Assembly (NCBI GenBank): GCA_001632425.1
Contig: KV425613.1
Span: 68,200-132,199, forward strand
Source: Neolentinus lepideus HHB14362 ss-1
Lineage: Eukaryota > Basidiomycota > Agaricomycetes > Gloeophyllales > Gloeophyllaceae
Direction of reading: 5' to 3'
Length of the DNA stretch: 64,000 bases
The notes beneath the pieces are model-generated. The model searched no databases. It saw nothing but the letters and a program-made list of their open reading frames with translations, and was not told the DNA's origin. A program made the position numbers and the translations under genes. Positions 24,177-34,485 of this stretch are shown piece after piece; position 1 is the first letter of the stretch; every line of letters begins with the position of its first letter.

Positions 24177-24941
24177 AGCGAGAGGACAGCAGGATGGAAG
24201 TTCTGTTATAGTAGGCTAGTTGTGAATTCATGAAATCCGTACGTGGACTCGTATACCTGCGACGTTCATCCGTGCTCACCTGCGTCTTCATCAGCAAAAC
24301 GGCTAATGGTCTTACGGCAGTCTTACAATGCTTTTTATAGCTTTAAGAGACTTTAAGAGCCGGACTTGGCTTAATGGGTCTTATTCTCGTCTTAAAATGG
24401 GCGCTAAGTACCTAAAAGACACGTAAAAGACGACAATAAGAACCTTTAAGACCGGTTAAGCCAAGTCCCTGCCGTAAGACAAATTGCCGTTTTCCTGATG
24501 TGAGTCTCCCCTGTGTGCAGGTGAGTGTGCATTAATTTACACACAATTGCACACCATTACACCCAGTTTAGAGGTTGTTTATGTCCGGTAGGACCCGTTA
24601 TAACCCCCATTGCGAGCTCGTACCTGATCCCATAAATTTCAACAGCATGTACAGTACACTGTTATAAGTCATAGCAATCAAGTTGGGGTCGATTTTTGGC
24701 TGGCACCCAATAATGAAAGTTTTATTTCAATAACAAATGTACGTAGTCTCGCAGTACTGGTTACATCCCCGGTAGGGGAAAAGTTAATGACGGCAGTCGG
24801 CGCTTCTCCAGTCACACAACTATGCTATATTTCGGATGGTGATAATCATACATGAGGGTATATAATACAAATGAGACTATAGCTGTGTATTGAACACGAG
24901 CAACCGATTTGCACAGATGGTGTTACTTCCTCGGCCGGGGA
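24177..24941. other. Intergenic between BIR1 and a convergent gene
   Basis: No ORF is supported. The stretch contains the foldback element at 24275-24525 and, after it, an AT-rich 3' region with small inverted GTGTGCA/TGCACAC words near 24525-24565. Confidence 0.7.
24275..24525. mobile_element. Foldback/MITE-like inverted repeat
   Basis: The arms pair over much of the element: CATCAGCAAAACGGC at 24289-24303 with GCCGTTTTCCTGATG at 24486-24500, then GGTCTTACGGCAG with CTGCCGTAAGAC, then GGACTTGGCTTAA with TTAAGCCAAGTCC. Outer words CTCACCTGC (24275-24283) and GCAGGTGAG (24517-24525) also pair. If the ends are CATCAG..CTGATG, the flanking octamers TGCGTCTT and TGAGTCTC agree at 6 of 8 bases, a weak hint of a hAT-type duplication. 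Confidence 0.75.
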
Positions 24942-27900
24942 TCACGTGAATGCATTATTGACATTAGATCGTGTAAGGAGTTCGTTAAGGCCCCTGGCCA
25001 CAACGCCCGCACCCTCCTTCACCTTCCCTTGCTCCTCCTCCTTGACTTTCGGCAACAGCTTAGTCTCGAAGCGGTCGGGATGCCAGCGCCTGATATGCTC
25101 CTTGATGCGGTCCTTCGAAGATTTATCCGACGGGTAGTGAGGAGAAAGTATGTAGGCGCTAATTGCGAGTGTCGTAAGCTCCTCTGGCTCCCTAGGCCTC
25201 TTGAACATTGGCCAGGGAAAACTATTCCAGTGGAGCTCGTCAGCCTCGCTAAGCATACTCCACTGGCGCTCGTGAAAAGCAAACAATTCCACTACCTGCT
25301 CCTTCGTCAGGGTCTTGGACATCTTGGCCTGACGTTCACTCTCCATGCGTTCCTGCTCTCTTCGGAACGCCTCCTGTTGCTTCCTAGCCTGCTCCTCTTG
25401 CCTCCGTGCCCACTCGGCTTCGTCAAATGCATTCGACGAAGAGGACGATGAACCCGGCGGCAGATTTGTCGGCTTCGACGGACTCGGGTTACCCCATCCT
25501 GAAGGAGGAGGGGTGGAAGCATTGGGTGGTGCCTTTCCTGACGTGGAATCCGCGCTAGGGGTTGACCGCGGCGTTGAGGATGACGAGGTCCAGCTCGTGT
25601 TGGAGGTGGTTGTGGCATGAGTGGTATTACTAGACCCGCTGCCAGTGCTGGAAGTACTCGATGACCACGTCGACGAACTGCCCTTGCTAGTTCTATCGCC
25701 TGGATTGCTTCCGATGGATCCGCTGCGGTTCAACCCTGACCAAGGAGCTGAGGAAGCTGAAGTCGATACCCGAGGGCCGCCGCTGTCAGAGCCCATGCTG
25801 TCTTGCCTCTTCCTTTCTGCGGCTAACTTCATCTTCTCCTCGCGTACACGCTGCTCTTCCAGCTGCACTTCCCGCTCCTTTCGTTTCAGCTCCTCCTCAC
25901 GCCGCAGAACCTCCTCTTCCCTCCTGCGAACTTCCTGCTCTCTCAACCTTGCTCCCTCCTCCTTCCACTTAGCCTCCTCCGCCTGCCGTCTAACTTCCTC
26001 GGCTTTCCGTTCAACTTCTGCGAGCTCGGCCGCGAGCAATGCGTCTTGCTCGATACGCTCGGCTTCTGCCTTTCGCTCGGCTTCTGCTTTGCGCTCAGCT
26101 TCAGCCATGCGCTCAGCTTCAATCTTCCGCTCTGCGTCCTTCCGTTCAGCCTCGAGTCTCCGTTCAGCCTCCTTCCGTGCAGCTTCAAGTTTCCTTTCAG
26201 CTTCCCTGGTCTTCCGCTCAGCTTCCTTGACTGCTCGCTCAGCTTCCTTCCGTACAGCCTCGGCTATACGTTCGGCTTCTTCCCGTACAGCTTCAGCTTC
26301 CTTCCGCGCAGCTGCAACAATACGTTCTGCTTCGGCTAGACGTTCCGCCTCTGCACTACGCTGAGCTTCCGCCTTCTTCACGTGCATCTCCAGACGCGAC
26401 ACGTCCTGATAGAAGTCATCGTTGTCCTCGCCTTCGGACTCTTCAGACAGGTAAGGGTCATCATCATATTGTGGACGTTCATAGGGCGCATAGCGCATGT
26501 CACGCAGTGATGTCCGCGAGCGGATACTTGACGGCTTACGAGTTGGACGGTAGTCATCTGGTGGAGACCGGGGCTGGTCGTAGAACAGGAACTCATCCAA
26601 ATTCTGGCTGGATCCGTAGCGCGCATTATATACACTACCATGCGTCTCGTATAAGGAATCTACGGACGTAGGGGGACTCCGGCCTGGAATCGGTCTGCTT
26701 CCAGGGAATGGGCGAGATACATCGTCGCCAGTAGAGCCCAGTCTCATCGAAGGCTGACTCCGTAGGTTCGACGACCGTTGCCAGCTACCGGTCATGTCAT
26801 TCGGGGGAGAACGAGAGACAGGAAAGCCATAACGTGAATCTTGTGGCGAACTCGAGTACGTGGCGAAATTCATTGTACGCGACGACGTTGTAGGTGCTCC
26901 GTTGTCTAAATTGAACGAGGTCTTCGTCGACAAAGGTCTGCTCGCAGCAACGCCTGACTGAAATGAGGTGCTGGTCTTATCTATGGGCGGTCCATATACA
27001 GACTGTGCGTACGGATTCGTAGGGCGAGGAATGGAGTGACGATCCTCGAACGACCCTGACCTGTAGGGAGGTGCACCACTATAGTCCGCCAGGTTCCGTG
27101 GCTGCGGGCCGTAAATAGGACTGACCTGCACTCCGTTGCGAGGATCTTCTGACACGAACGACGCCTTATTTACAATACGTTTACTACTGACAGAGGGAGC
27201 TGCTCCGTTGGGCGAAGGCGTCGTCGCGTGGGGAGACGCAGATAGTCCATCCGTAGCGGCAAGGTTAGCCGCAAGTCTAGAGTCTGTACGAATGCCAGAG
27301 ATACGATTCTCCTGAACAGTCAGGCAAGCCTTGTCCTGATTCCGGCGATTTATCTCAGCCCATTGTCCCTCAGCAGCGTCCACTGCCTCCAGTTCCTTCT
27401 GCAGCCTACCACTAGCAGTCTGATCCAACCACTCAGATGCATTAGAAGCGGGCATCGTTACGTGAGGACTCGGGTTTGTCCTTCCAACACTACTCACACT
27501 ATCACGCCGATGCAGCCCACCCCCGTCCATCAATTGCGGTGAATACGTCCTCGACGTCGTCGATTGTTCCTCCGTTCCAGGAGGCGGTCGCCAGAACTCC
27601 TGTCCCACAGCCGACTTCCTTGTCGAACTGGAACTTGACCGACGTTTACTATTACGCCTCTCTTGACCTCCGTCCGAGCGACGAGGTGACTCTGCGAAGA
27701 TGCTGGGATCGGGGAGTGGTCCGGATTCATCTAAGCAGCCACCTGAGTGCCAAACTAGAACGAGATAAATCAAGGTCAGCTTACCTCCATCAGTCCTGAT
27801 GCTACGATCTGAGACGTGAACTCTGAGTCGATGACTGGACTCATGGCCGCTGCTATGCCCTAGTGCATCGAGATCAACCGTGACGGAACGGCGCGAGGGA

Positions 27901-28460
27901 CCTGCCGCCGACTCGTCAGTCTTCTGACCCTGGTCGCCTGGCTTCTCCGTATTCTTAATCGCAGCCAGAATAGCAGCTTGCTCCTCGATGAGCGCTTTAA
28001 TGACAGGATCTTCATGGTCGTCCGGGGGAAGACCAGCGAGAATTCGACGCTGCGCCTTTTCCCTGTCTACTTCCTCCTTATACTGCTGGATCAAGATACG
28101 GTCTATACGAACAAGGCTGGCCTCATAGTCCGCAGTTAGCCTGTCCCTAGCTCCCGGGTCCATAGGATCAGCTTCTGCCAGTTTGTCTTCGAAGTCCCTC
28201 AAGGCTTCTGCCCTCATATTCTTCTTCGACTCGTTAATACGATCCTGAAGAGCTTTGATCCATTCAGGATCTGGAGTGAAGTCCTCTTTCTGCTTCTCAT
28301 GCCGTCTTGAGACATTATTCATAAGCGTAGTGACGGGCGAAACGGAGACTGTCTCCATGAGTGTATACCGAGACGATAGACCTCCAGGACGAATGAACCG
28401 AGGATTAGAATAGTAGACAAGCCAGAGATAGCAGCAACTAGTAGTAAAGACCAGAGACAA
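24942..28460 (-). CDS. Coiled-coil protein with C-terminal J-like (HPD) domain
   Basis: Function unknown. The frame is open for 1172 codons. It has an N-terminal charged helical part (EKQKEDFTPDPEWIKALQDR), a long Ser/Pro-rich disordered middle, a coiled coil of Ala-Glu-Arg repeats (EAERKAEAER, about residues 690-880), a Ser/Thr-rich linker and a C-terminal helical domain with RRWHPDRF (HPD near residue 1128). The HPD tripeptide recalls J-domains that stimulate Hsp70, but the fold is not proven. A likely 42-nt intron (GTAAGC..CTCAG, about 27730-27771) is in phase and so keeps the ORF open. The 5' end is uncertain: an upstream exon encoding a hydrophobic segment in 28438-28735 is possible, and METVSVSPVTT at 28358 is an alternative start. 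The next gene upstream shares the C-terminal domain. Confidence 0.75.
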   Translation of the reverse strand: MSLVFTTSCCYLWLVYYSNPRFIRPGGLSSRYTLMETVSVSPVTTLMNNVSRRHEKQKEDFTPDPEWIKALQDRINESKKNMRAEALRDFEDKLAEADPMDPGARDRLTADYEASLVRIDRILIQQYKEEVDREKAQRRILAGLPPDDHEDPVIKALIEEQAAILAAIKNTEKPGDQGQKTDESAAGPSRRSVTVDLDALGHSSGHESSHRLRVHVSDRSIRTDGGKLTLIYLVLVWHSGGCLDESGPLPDPSIFAESPRRSDGGQERRNSKRRSSSSSTRKSAVGQEFWRPPPGTEEQSTTSRTYSPQLMDGGGLHRRDSVSSVGRTNPSPHVTMPASNASEWLDQTASGRLQKELEAVDAAEGQWAEINRRNQDKACLTVQENRISGIRTDSRLAANLAATDGLSASPHATTPSPNGAAPSVSSKRIVNKASFVSEDPRNGVQVSPIYGPQPRNLADYSGAPPYRSGSFEDRHSIPRPTNPYAQSVYGPPIDKTSTSFQSGVAASRPLSTKTSFNLDNGAPTTSSRTMNFATYSSSPQDSRYGFPVSRSPPNDMTGSWQRSSNLRSQPSMRLGSTGDDVSRPFPGSRPIPGRSPPTSVDSLYETHGSVYNARYGSSQNLDEFLFYDQPRSPPDDYRPTRKPSSIRSRTSLRDMRYAPYERPQYDDDPYLSEESEGEDNDDFYQDVSRLEMHVKKAEAQRSAEAERLAEAERIVAAARKEAEAVREEAERIAEAVRKEAERAVKEAERKTREAERKLEAARKEAERRLEAERKDAERKIEAERMAEAERKAEAERKAEAERIEQDALLAAELAEVERKAEEVRRQAEEAKWKEEGARLREQEVRRREEEVLRREEELKRKEREVQLEEQRVREEKMKLAAERKRQDSMGSDSGGPRVSTSASSAPWSGLNRSGSIGSNPGDRTSKGSSSTWSSSTSSTGSGSSNTTHATTTSNTSWTSSSSTPRSTPSADSTSGKAPPNASTPPPSGWGNPSPSKPTNLPPGSSSSSSNAFDEAEWARRQEEQARKQQEAFRREQERMESERQAKMSKTLTKEQVVELFAFHERQWSMLSEADELHWNSFPWPMFKRPREPEELTTLAISAYILSPHYPSDKSSKDRIKEHIRRWHPDRFETKLLPKVKEEEQGKVKEGAGVVARGLNELLTRSNVNNAFT

Positions 28461-28949
28461 AGACAGTCAGAGATCGAGGACGACGAGACACCTCGTCCTG
28501 GGTAGAAGCTGACGACTGGATGGGCCCTGAGGCGATCGAGCCTCGTGTCGGGTACACGAGTCTTTGCAGACTCCGCCGCAGCGGAAAAGGAAACTGGCGC
28601 TTGCCAACGTCGAGAATCAAAGACGAGAATTCTTGCAATAGTATGTCGAAAACATAGGCAATATCGGTGTCGGTAGCAGGTGTCGCATGCACTTTGCGTG
28701 GTGGTCGCCTGCTGCAGGTGGCGGGAGGTGCACAAATGCCGGATTTGGCGAACCGAGTCTCGTTACTCCTCCGGGAACAATTTTCCTTTTCCATCCGCTG
28801 CACACGACATGATTAGGTTCCACTATTGTTGGACATATGTTTTATTGATGCAAGTAACTCAATACAACGTCTAATGAATAGTACGGAATCATAAGAGATA
28901 AAAAATCATGTAAAGACCTATAGGGAATAGCATAGATAGAGCATGGACG
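28461..28949. other. Region between the two J-like genes, possible 5' exon
   Basis: Minus-strand frames here encode TDIAYVFDILLQEFSS and a hydrophobic stretch (LLLVAAISGLSTILIL), which could be an upstream exon of the coiled-coil gene. No splice pair that joins them cleanly was found. 28810-28949 is AT-rich and holds the 3' flank of the gene at 28950-30626. Confidence 0.4.
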
Positions 28950-30626
28950 TTACCAATCCCGAACCTCCTCCTCGACGGCGAACAACAGTTTTATGACATG
29001 CGCCACAGTACAGAGAAGCGGAACTCTGTGCACCTCCAGAAATTTGGCTGCAAAGGACTCGTCAAAGGTAAAGAACAACCACTTCCGTAACTCATAGTGG
29101 ATCCTCTCCCTCGCCGTCATATGGTAGGTATCGGTGCGGAAGGGGCTCATCACATAGTCTCGTATATCGTTGCGGGTGATCCTGGTCCCGTCCACAGTAT
29201 CGATCCAGAGGGGCCATGGCATGTCACTCCGAGCAGACAAGAGCCCCAGGGCGCTATTCGATGGGTTCAACAAAGCCTGCCATTTGGCATCCTGACTGGA
29301 GACGCGTGCCATGACAGCTTGCACCGTGCTTTCCAAACAACCGCAACTGCGGGCGTATTCGATCCATTCGCTGGATAACTTCTCCCAAAAGCCCGGAATA
29401 CGCGCCCGGGAGGTAGTCATAACCGCGTCGTCAGTCTGAACACCTTGCTCCTCCTTCGTCACCGGATTGCATGCCAGCTCTAGCGGAGTTTCGTGCAGAG
29501 CCTTAGGCATCTCTTCCTGCGACAGGGTTTCGTGCGGGCTGTCGTTGACGATCTGTCTGGAATGTCCAGGAGCGGGAGACGGAGTTGCCGGTACGACATC
29601 GCCAGATTCGCCCACCGGACCCGACATCTGCTGGCCTTCAGCGCGAGAGACGGTCTCCGAATCCGTGGATCTCCCCACAGACTTCGTAGGACTCTCAAAG
29701 GCAAGTCTCTTGGGAGGGATAGCATCAAGAGTAGCATCCGTCTTGGAGGACCTCGGACCGATCCAGTCTGACGGCATCCTGACGGCCTTCCGCGGAGGTG
29801 TGCAAGGTTCCATAGCACTCGCCTTCGCATCCTGCTTGGCACCAACATCCGTCTTGGAGGACCTCGGACCGATCCAGTCCGACGGCATCCTGACAGCGGC
29901 CTTGCGCGGAGGCGTGCGAGGTTCCACAGTGCTCGCCTTCGCATCCTCCTGAGCACCAGAACGTCCTCTCCACTCAGTACGGGAGACCTTACGCGGAGGG
30001 GTCGAAGGTTCTGCCCCAATCACAATTGACGACATAGGCACAAATGTTTCGTCGTCGTCGTCGTCGTCGTCCTCCTCCTCCTCTTCTTCTTCTTCTTCGT
30101 CTTCTTCTTCCGGCACGCCGATAGTTCGACCCAGTTTGAGGCGCTTAACCTCGGACACCGGCTTCGTCGGAGTGTCCTTGTCCAGCTTCATCGGCGAATC
30201 CTGCAGCGGCAACACGACGCCGAACACTTCCGAGATACTGCTGAACACTTCCGAGGGCGGCGGTGACAACGACTTGTTCGCGCGGAGGGCCTTCGCCGCC
30301 GGAGACTCGCGCATAGCGAGCGACTTCTTCGGCGAGCGCGAGCGCCTGTGCTGGATGCGGTTCTCGGACTGGCGAGCGGACTGAGTTCCCAACCGGGAAG
30401 CTGGAAACCCCTTCTTCTCAGGCGAGGAGGCAGGTGTTGGATAGTAATCGAAAGGGTCGTCGATGTCGGCGGGAGGGCTGGGAGTGCGGAAAAACGTTCG
30501 GGGAGTCGACGATGAGGACGGCGAGGGGTGGGTGTTTCGTTTCTTGCGGATTCCGGCGTCTTCGAGAAGGGGACTGGCACGTCTCTTGTTCTTGGTCGGC
30601 GAGAGGGAAGCGAAAAAGGAGTACAT
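28950..30626 (-). CDS. Disordered protein with degenerate J-like C-terminal domain
   Basis: Function unknown; single exon, 558 aa, start MYSFFASLSPTKNKR. Rich in basic and SP/TP motifs (nuclear-type, possible CDK sites). It has an acidic run of Glu then Asp (about residues 170-195) from a microsatellite, and two tandem repeats of about 30 residues containing RMPSDWIGPRSSKTD (residues about 230-300). The C-terminal 110 residues align with the C-terminus of the downstream neighbour: PWPLW against PWPMF, IRDYVMSP against ISAYILSP, RERIHYELRKW against KDRIKEHIRRW. The neighbour's HPD is replaced here by LFFTF. The two genes are probably related by duplication of this domain. Confidence 0.85.
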   Translation of the reverse strand: MYSFFASLSPTKNKRRASPLLEDAGIRKKRNTHPSPSSSSTPRTFFRTPSPPADIDDPFDYYPTPASSPEKKGFPASRLGTQSARQSENRIQHRRSRSPKKSLAMRESPAAKALRANKSLSPPPSEVFSSISEVFGVVLPLQDSPMKLDKDTPTKPVSEVKRLKLGRTIGVPEEEDEEEEEEEEEDDDDDDDETFVPMSSIVIGAEPSTPPRKVSRTEWRGRSGAQEDAKASTVEPRTPPRKAAVRMPSDWIGPRSSKTDVGAKQDAKASAMEPCTPPRKAVRMPSDWIGPRSSKTDATLDAIPPKRLAFESPTKSVGRSTDSETVSRAEGQQMSGPVGESGDVVPATPSPAPGHSRQIVNDSPHETLSQEEMPKALHETPLELACNPVTKEEQGVQTDDAVMTTSRARIPGFWEKLSSEWIEYARSCGCLESTVQAVMARVSSQDAKWQALLNPSNSALGLLSARSDMPWPLWIDTVDGTRITRNDIRDYVMSPFRTDTYHMTARERIHYELRKWLFFTFDESFAAKFLEVHRVPLLCTVAHVIKLLFAVEEEVRDW

Positions 30627-31272
30627 AGCTGTACGAGGGTGTATTGTGATGCGGTGGTGGTAATGTCGATTGGGTACTCTTGGGGACCAGAGTCGATAAC
30701 GAGGGGGAGGATGTTAAGAAGGTTAGGACGGAGGAACCGCTCGTACTTGAACTCGCGCTCACGTGATGTATCACGGGATGTGGACAATGCACGATCGAGA
30801 AATCAACAAGTTAAGCGAGACGCGACGAGACGCGACGCAACGCCTCTGCCGATATCTTATCGATCGAGATACGCCGGTCTAGAACAAACGCGTTGCTGGG
30901 ACCTACACAAAGGCCCCGGCGCGGCGGCACACTTTACCCGATTGATATGTCCGCCGTTGAAGGATGTCTTGCATTGTCCTTTGTGCCAACGGATGGATTT
31001 GGCTGCTGTGTGGCTCATGTTGACATGGTTCTCGGAGATTCGTGGTGCGTCGCTAAGGAGGCCAAATCGGAAGAGGACGCCATGCGCAAATCGGACAAAG
31101 TGCTGTGGCTCGTGACGGTGCGATTCTGTGGCACACTCCCGTACGTATACCCCGCCTCAGTGTATAAAAAGGCTCTCAGCTCGACGTTCGGACATACCCA
31201 AGTTGCCTCCTGCCTCTTGCCAGCCCACCCAGCACTCGCACTACTCTTCGTTGCCTTCGAATAATCTCCACT
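30627..31272. other. Divergent intergenic region
   Basis: Separates the minus-strand gene ending its promoter at 30627 from the plus-strand gene at 31273. It has a GACGCGA repeat cluster (about 30815-30845), an ACGCGT word near 30888 and the TATA box at 31163. Short ORFs on both strands have no recognisable features. Confidence 0.6.
31163..31172 (+). promoter_or_regulatory. TATA box of the hypothetical gene at 31273
   Basis: TATAAAAAGG lies about 100 bp before the ATG at 31273, with a pyrimidine-rich stretch between. This fits a fungal core promoter. Confidence 0.6.
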
Positions 31273-31992
31273 ATGCCGATGACCCTGCTCGAACTCTTCC
31301 ACCTTGTAGAGAGATACACCCGCGCCTTTGGCGATGATGCGGCTAATATTCTAGTAACACTCACCGCCAACGGTGAGGGTCTACATCTCCGCTGGGCCGA
31401 CAACCCTCCTGTTGCACCTAGGCCGAATCCGCTGGGGCCGGCAGCGAGTCTCCTTGGTTTGGTTCCGGCGCCATCAGAGGCATCTTCCGTCGACCCCGAT
31501 TACGCCCCTCCCGCAGAGGATCAACAAGACTATGAATATCGCGATCAAGATATCGACATGGACGACATACACCCAGATGGTCTCATCAACGATATATTGG
31601 TTGGTTTTAGCCTCGCCGGTTGTCGGGTGGACAGAGATGGTCGGATCGTGCGCATGAACCAGGAGGACAGGGGTGAGTGTGCGCAGAGCGGTCCACAGCA
31701 AGGCACTTCGCGTTCGAGGGCTGCAAACACAAATGACCCTGATGAGCACCGCTCTCCTACTCCCGGACCTTCTCGCCCTCGAGAGGGACCCCTGAGCCGG
31801 CAGGACACCGAGCCCATCATCCGCGCCCCGCCCCCACCCGCAGCACCTTCCACACCCCCGGTCAGTCGGCCATCATATTACACCAGTCCCGAGCTGGATC
31901 GAGAAGTGGAGGAGGAGAGGGCTCGTCGGATCCGCAGGCGGCACCTGCGCATGAGCCTTCGTCGCAGTCAACCGCGCAAGAGCCACAAGTAG
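31273..31992 (+). CDS. Hypothetical 239-aa protein
   Basis: Not recognised. Single exon from MPMTLLELFHLVERY. The first 40 residues may form a small helical domain (ERYTRAFGDDAANILVTL). The rest is Pro/Ser/Glu-rich and disordered, ending in a strongly basic tail (ARRIRRRHLRMSLRRSQ), which suggests a nuclear or nucleic-acid-bound protein. A TATA box upstream and normal codon use support it as a real gene. Confidence 0.65.
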   Translation: MPMTLLELFHLVERYTRAFGDDAANILVTLTANGEGLHLRWADNPPVAPRPNPLGPAASLLGLVPAPSEASSVDPDYAPPAEDQQDYEYRDQDIDMDDIHPDGLINDILVGFSLAGCRVDRDGRIVRMNQEDRGECAQSGPQQGTSRSRAANTNDPDEHRSPTPGPSRPREGPLSRQDTEPIIRAPPPPAAPSTPPVSRPSYYTSPELDREVEEERARRIRRRHLRMSLRRSQPRKSHK

Positions 31993-32853
31993 CTCTCGGA
32001 TTCTGGGCGAATGGCACTGTATCTGAGACGATGAGTACGCGTATCATAGACAGAGACTCTTTCCGCTATTCCACATCTCACCTGTTTTTTGTGGGCTGTC
32101 TTTGATTTCTCTATTTTTCCATGTACACATGTATGATTTACACTCTTTATGCATTCTTCCTTGCAAGACGAGATCAATAAGAGTATGGTGCACGGCAATT
32201 GTCAAGTGTGTAGTGCAGCGCTCAATGTCGTCTTGCACCTCCGTCCGTGGTCTACGGGAACGGTGCAAAGCGACTGTTTCGAGTAAAGATGTCGGTGACG
32301 ACTTAGTTCGCGCAAGCAATGTCCGAACGACGCAGAGAGATGAGATGAGTGCGCACCTAGATATGTTCCTCTCCATTAACCTTTCCGTCCAGCTGCGATA
32401 GCAATGAATGTGTTCAGGCATTATCGTGACATTGAGTGCGCGAAACCAAGCGAAGGAGATTTCCAGTCGCTACAACCCAGGCTGTCATAAATTATCGAAG
32501 CGGAATTTTGTACGTGCGACGTCGCTGACACTCTGAGTATGTTTAGAGAGAGGACGGACTAGAACTGCAGAGGTCGACGCTAACTCGAACCTAGGGTCAG
32601 GGAGTGGGATAGGACAAAGCTATGTTACAATTTTCGTACCTTTATACTCATCAGATCCATTGATTACCTATCGTTCCAGTGTTCGGACCAATGGCAACGT
32701 TGCCCCCTCATGGCGCAGACGGGAGCAGGACATGTACAAAGGAGTCAGAACCTTCGCAACTTGACGGCGCACATGGTGCACATGTGGCGCACCCTCCAGG
32801 CTCTCCCTGAATCCTCCCATTTCCTTTTCTCTGCCTTCCCTATCTTTCTCATC
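31993..32853. other. Intergenic, no gene seen
   Basis: Holds the 3' flank of the hypothetical gene and the upstream region of the GST gene. Short ORFs on both strands lack domains. The last 60 bp before 32854 are pyrimidine-rich. Confidence 0.6.
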
Positions 32854-34064
32854 ATGCCTTCACAGGATAGCGGCAAGGCCTATCATACCAGCTGTACTGG
32901 ACTTGCTCTTGAAACGGTCAATGTGCATTCATCGCCATCCGATATCACGTTTTTCGCAGCCTGTTTCTGTCCGTTCGTCCAGCGTGTCTGGGTCGCTCTC
33001 GAATACCTCGAAATAGGGTATAAAGTGTGTGTTTATTGTGCTCATCGTGTCCGCATATATCATTTCATACCAGTGCTCTGATCCGCTTTTTTGTTTCAGT
33101 ACTGTCGGTAACCTAATCTCAAGTGGAAAGGACATATAGTGAAGCGCACTCGGCGTTGACATTGTAGATGAAGTCGACCCGTACAAGAAACCCGCAGCTC
33201 TCCTAGAAGTTTCTCCAAAGGGCCTCGTACCAGGACTCAAGCTCGAATCTTTTTCGCCGCCTCGAGGACTAAACGAGAGCACGGTGATTCTCGAGTACCT
33301 AGAAGAGTGAGTGATTTCTCCTCCTTTCCTTACTTTCCTCGTCGCTCACCCAGCATCATAGCCTAGCAGCGAACGCCACCAACCGCTCCCTCCTTCCGCC
33401 TGCCTCCGACCCGTGTACGATCTCCCTCCTACTTCACGCACCCGTCTACACTAATCACGCATGCTTTGATACAGACGCCCGCGCTCTCACTCGCCTCCAA
33501 GCCGACCACATCAACCGCACCTTTGTCCCCTCTTTCTACCGCTTCCTGCAATCTCAAGACTCAGAACAGCAAATCTCCGCTGGCAAGGACTTCCACGCCG
33601 CCATTGAAGGTCTCGTCTCAAACTTCGAACGTGCTGAAAACGAAGGCGTGCATACGGCCCTCGGGTTGTGGAGAGAGGGCGGGGAGATCGGGTGGACGGA
33701 CGTCATGGCGGGGCCCTGTGCGCATTTTGCGCTAGTCTCTACGCATATGAGCTGATGTTGACGAGCGTGTAGGGCTCTTCCGCTCTGCCAACGTCCTCAA
33801 ACACTATCGTGCCTTCTCTCTTCCCGAAGGACCGAAGTTTCAATCCTACCTGAAGCGATTGTTTGAGCATCCTGCGTTTAAGGCGACGTGCAGTGATGAG
33901 CAGCTGTATTTGGACAGCTACGAGAGGTGCGTGTGTCATTTGGAGCATGGTTGTGGCAGGGATGACTTGTTGCTGATATGGTGTGCTCGGGTAGGTACGC
34001 ATGGAACCGCCCGAACACGAGCCAAGTCGCGAACGCAATCAACTCGGGGAGGGGGTTGCCGTGA
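32854..34064 (+). CDS. Glutathione S-transferase, omega-like
   Basis: Cytosolic thiol transferase or detoxification enzyme. The start is MPSQDSGKAYH. The N-terminal thioredoxin fold has the omega-type catalytic Cys in FCPFVQRVWVALEYLEI, then VDPYKKPAALLEVSPKGLVP (cis-Pro glutathione site) and NESTVILEYLEE. The C-terminal helical domain runs from LTRLQADHINRTFVPSF through GWTDVMAG to the stop at 34062-34064. Exon 1 ends at 33024; keeping frame into EVDPYKKP requires a 4-nt exon, TACT at 33100-33103, before the exon at 33168. Later introns begin near 33307, 33418, 33713 and 33926. Intact. Confidence 0.9.
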
Positions 34065-34485
34065 TCGATGAATAGACGGGATTATTCTGTTCGTGGTGTG
34101 AAACTTGAGACGTTGTTTGGGGTTGTACGAGGAAGATGTATTCCATGTTCGAGAAGTGTATCAAACAAGTGTACTTTGTATTCGGTACAAGTAGTGAACG
34201 AATATACAGGAGTGAAATAGCAGCGCGTCGTATGCTCGTGAGATTAGATTTCGCGTCTATTCCCATCGAGCAAACCTCCCCTTAGTGCGTATGATTGATG
34301 ATACTACTACACATCTTGCATGTCTATTCAGTGATATTTTGTTCTATCAGAGACGGCAAGGTGTAGTCGTCAGACAAAGAAGACCGGGTTTGAAGCTGAA
34401 GAGCAATGAAGAGCTCTGGATTGACCAAGATTCGGTAGAAGATAGGTGCCGACATAGATGTTGCTCCTTTAGTCCGCAACCTGCA
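34065..34485. other. Intergenic between GST and SET/MYND genes
   Basis: 420 bp, AT-rich, with no ORF supported. Promoter and 3' flank only. Confidence 0.6.

Noticed and set aside
25621..26364. 247-codon plus-strand ORF rich in Ser, Ala and Arg
   Set aside because: It is the antisense shadow of the Ala-Glu-Arg coiled coil of the minus-strand gene and has no independent signal.
30893..31264. 123-codon plus-strand ORF upstream of the hypothetical gene
   Set aside because: It overlaps the promoter and TATA box of the gene at 31273 and has no recognisable sequence.
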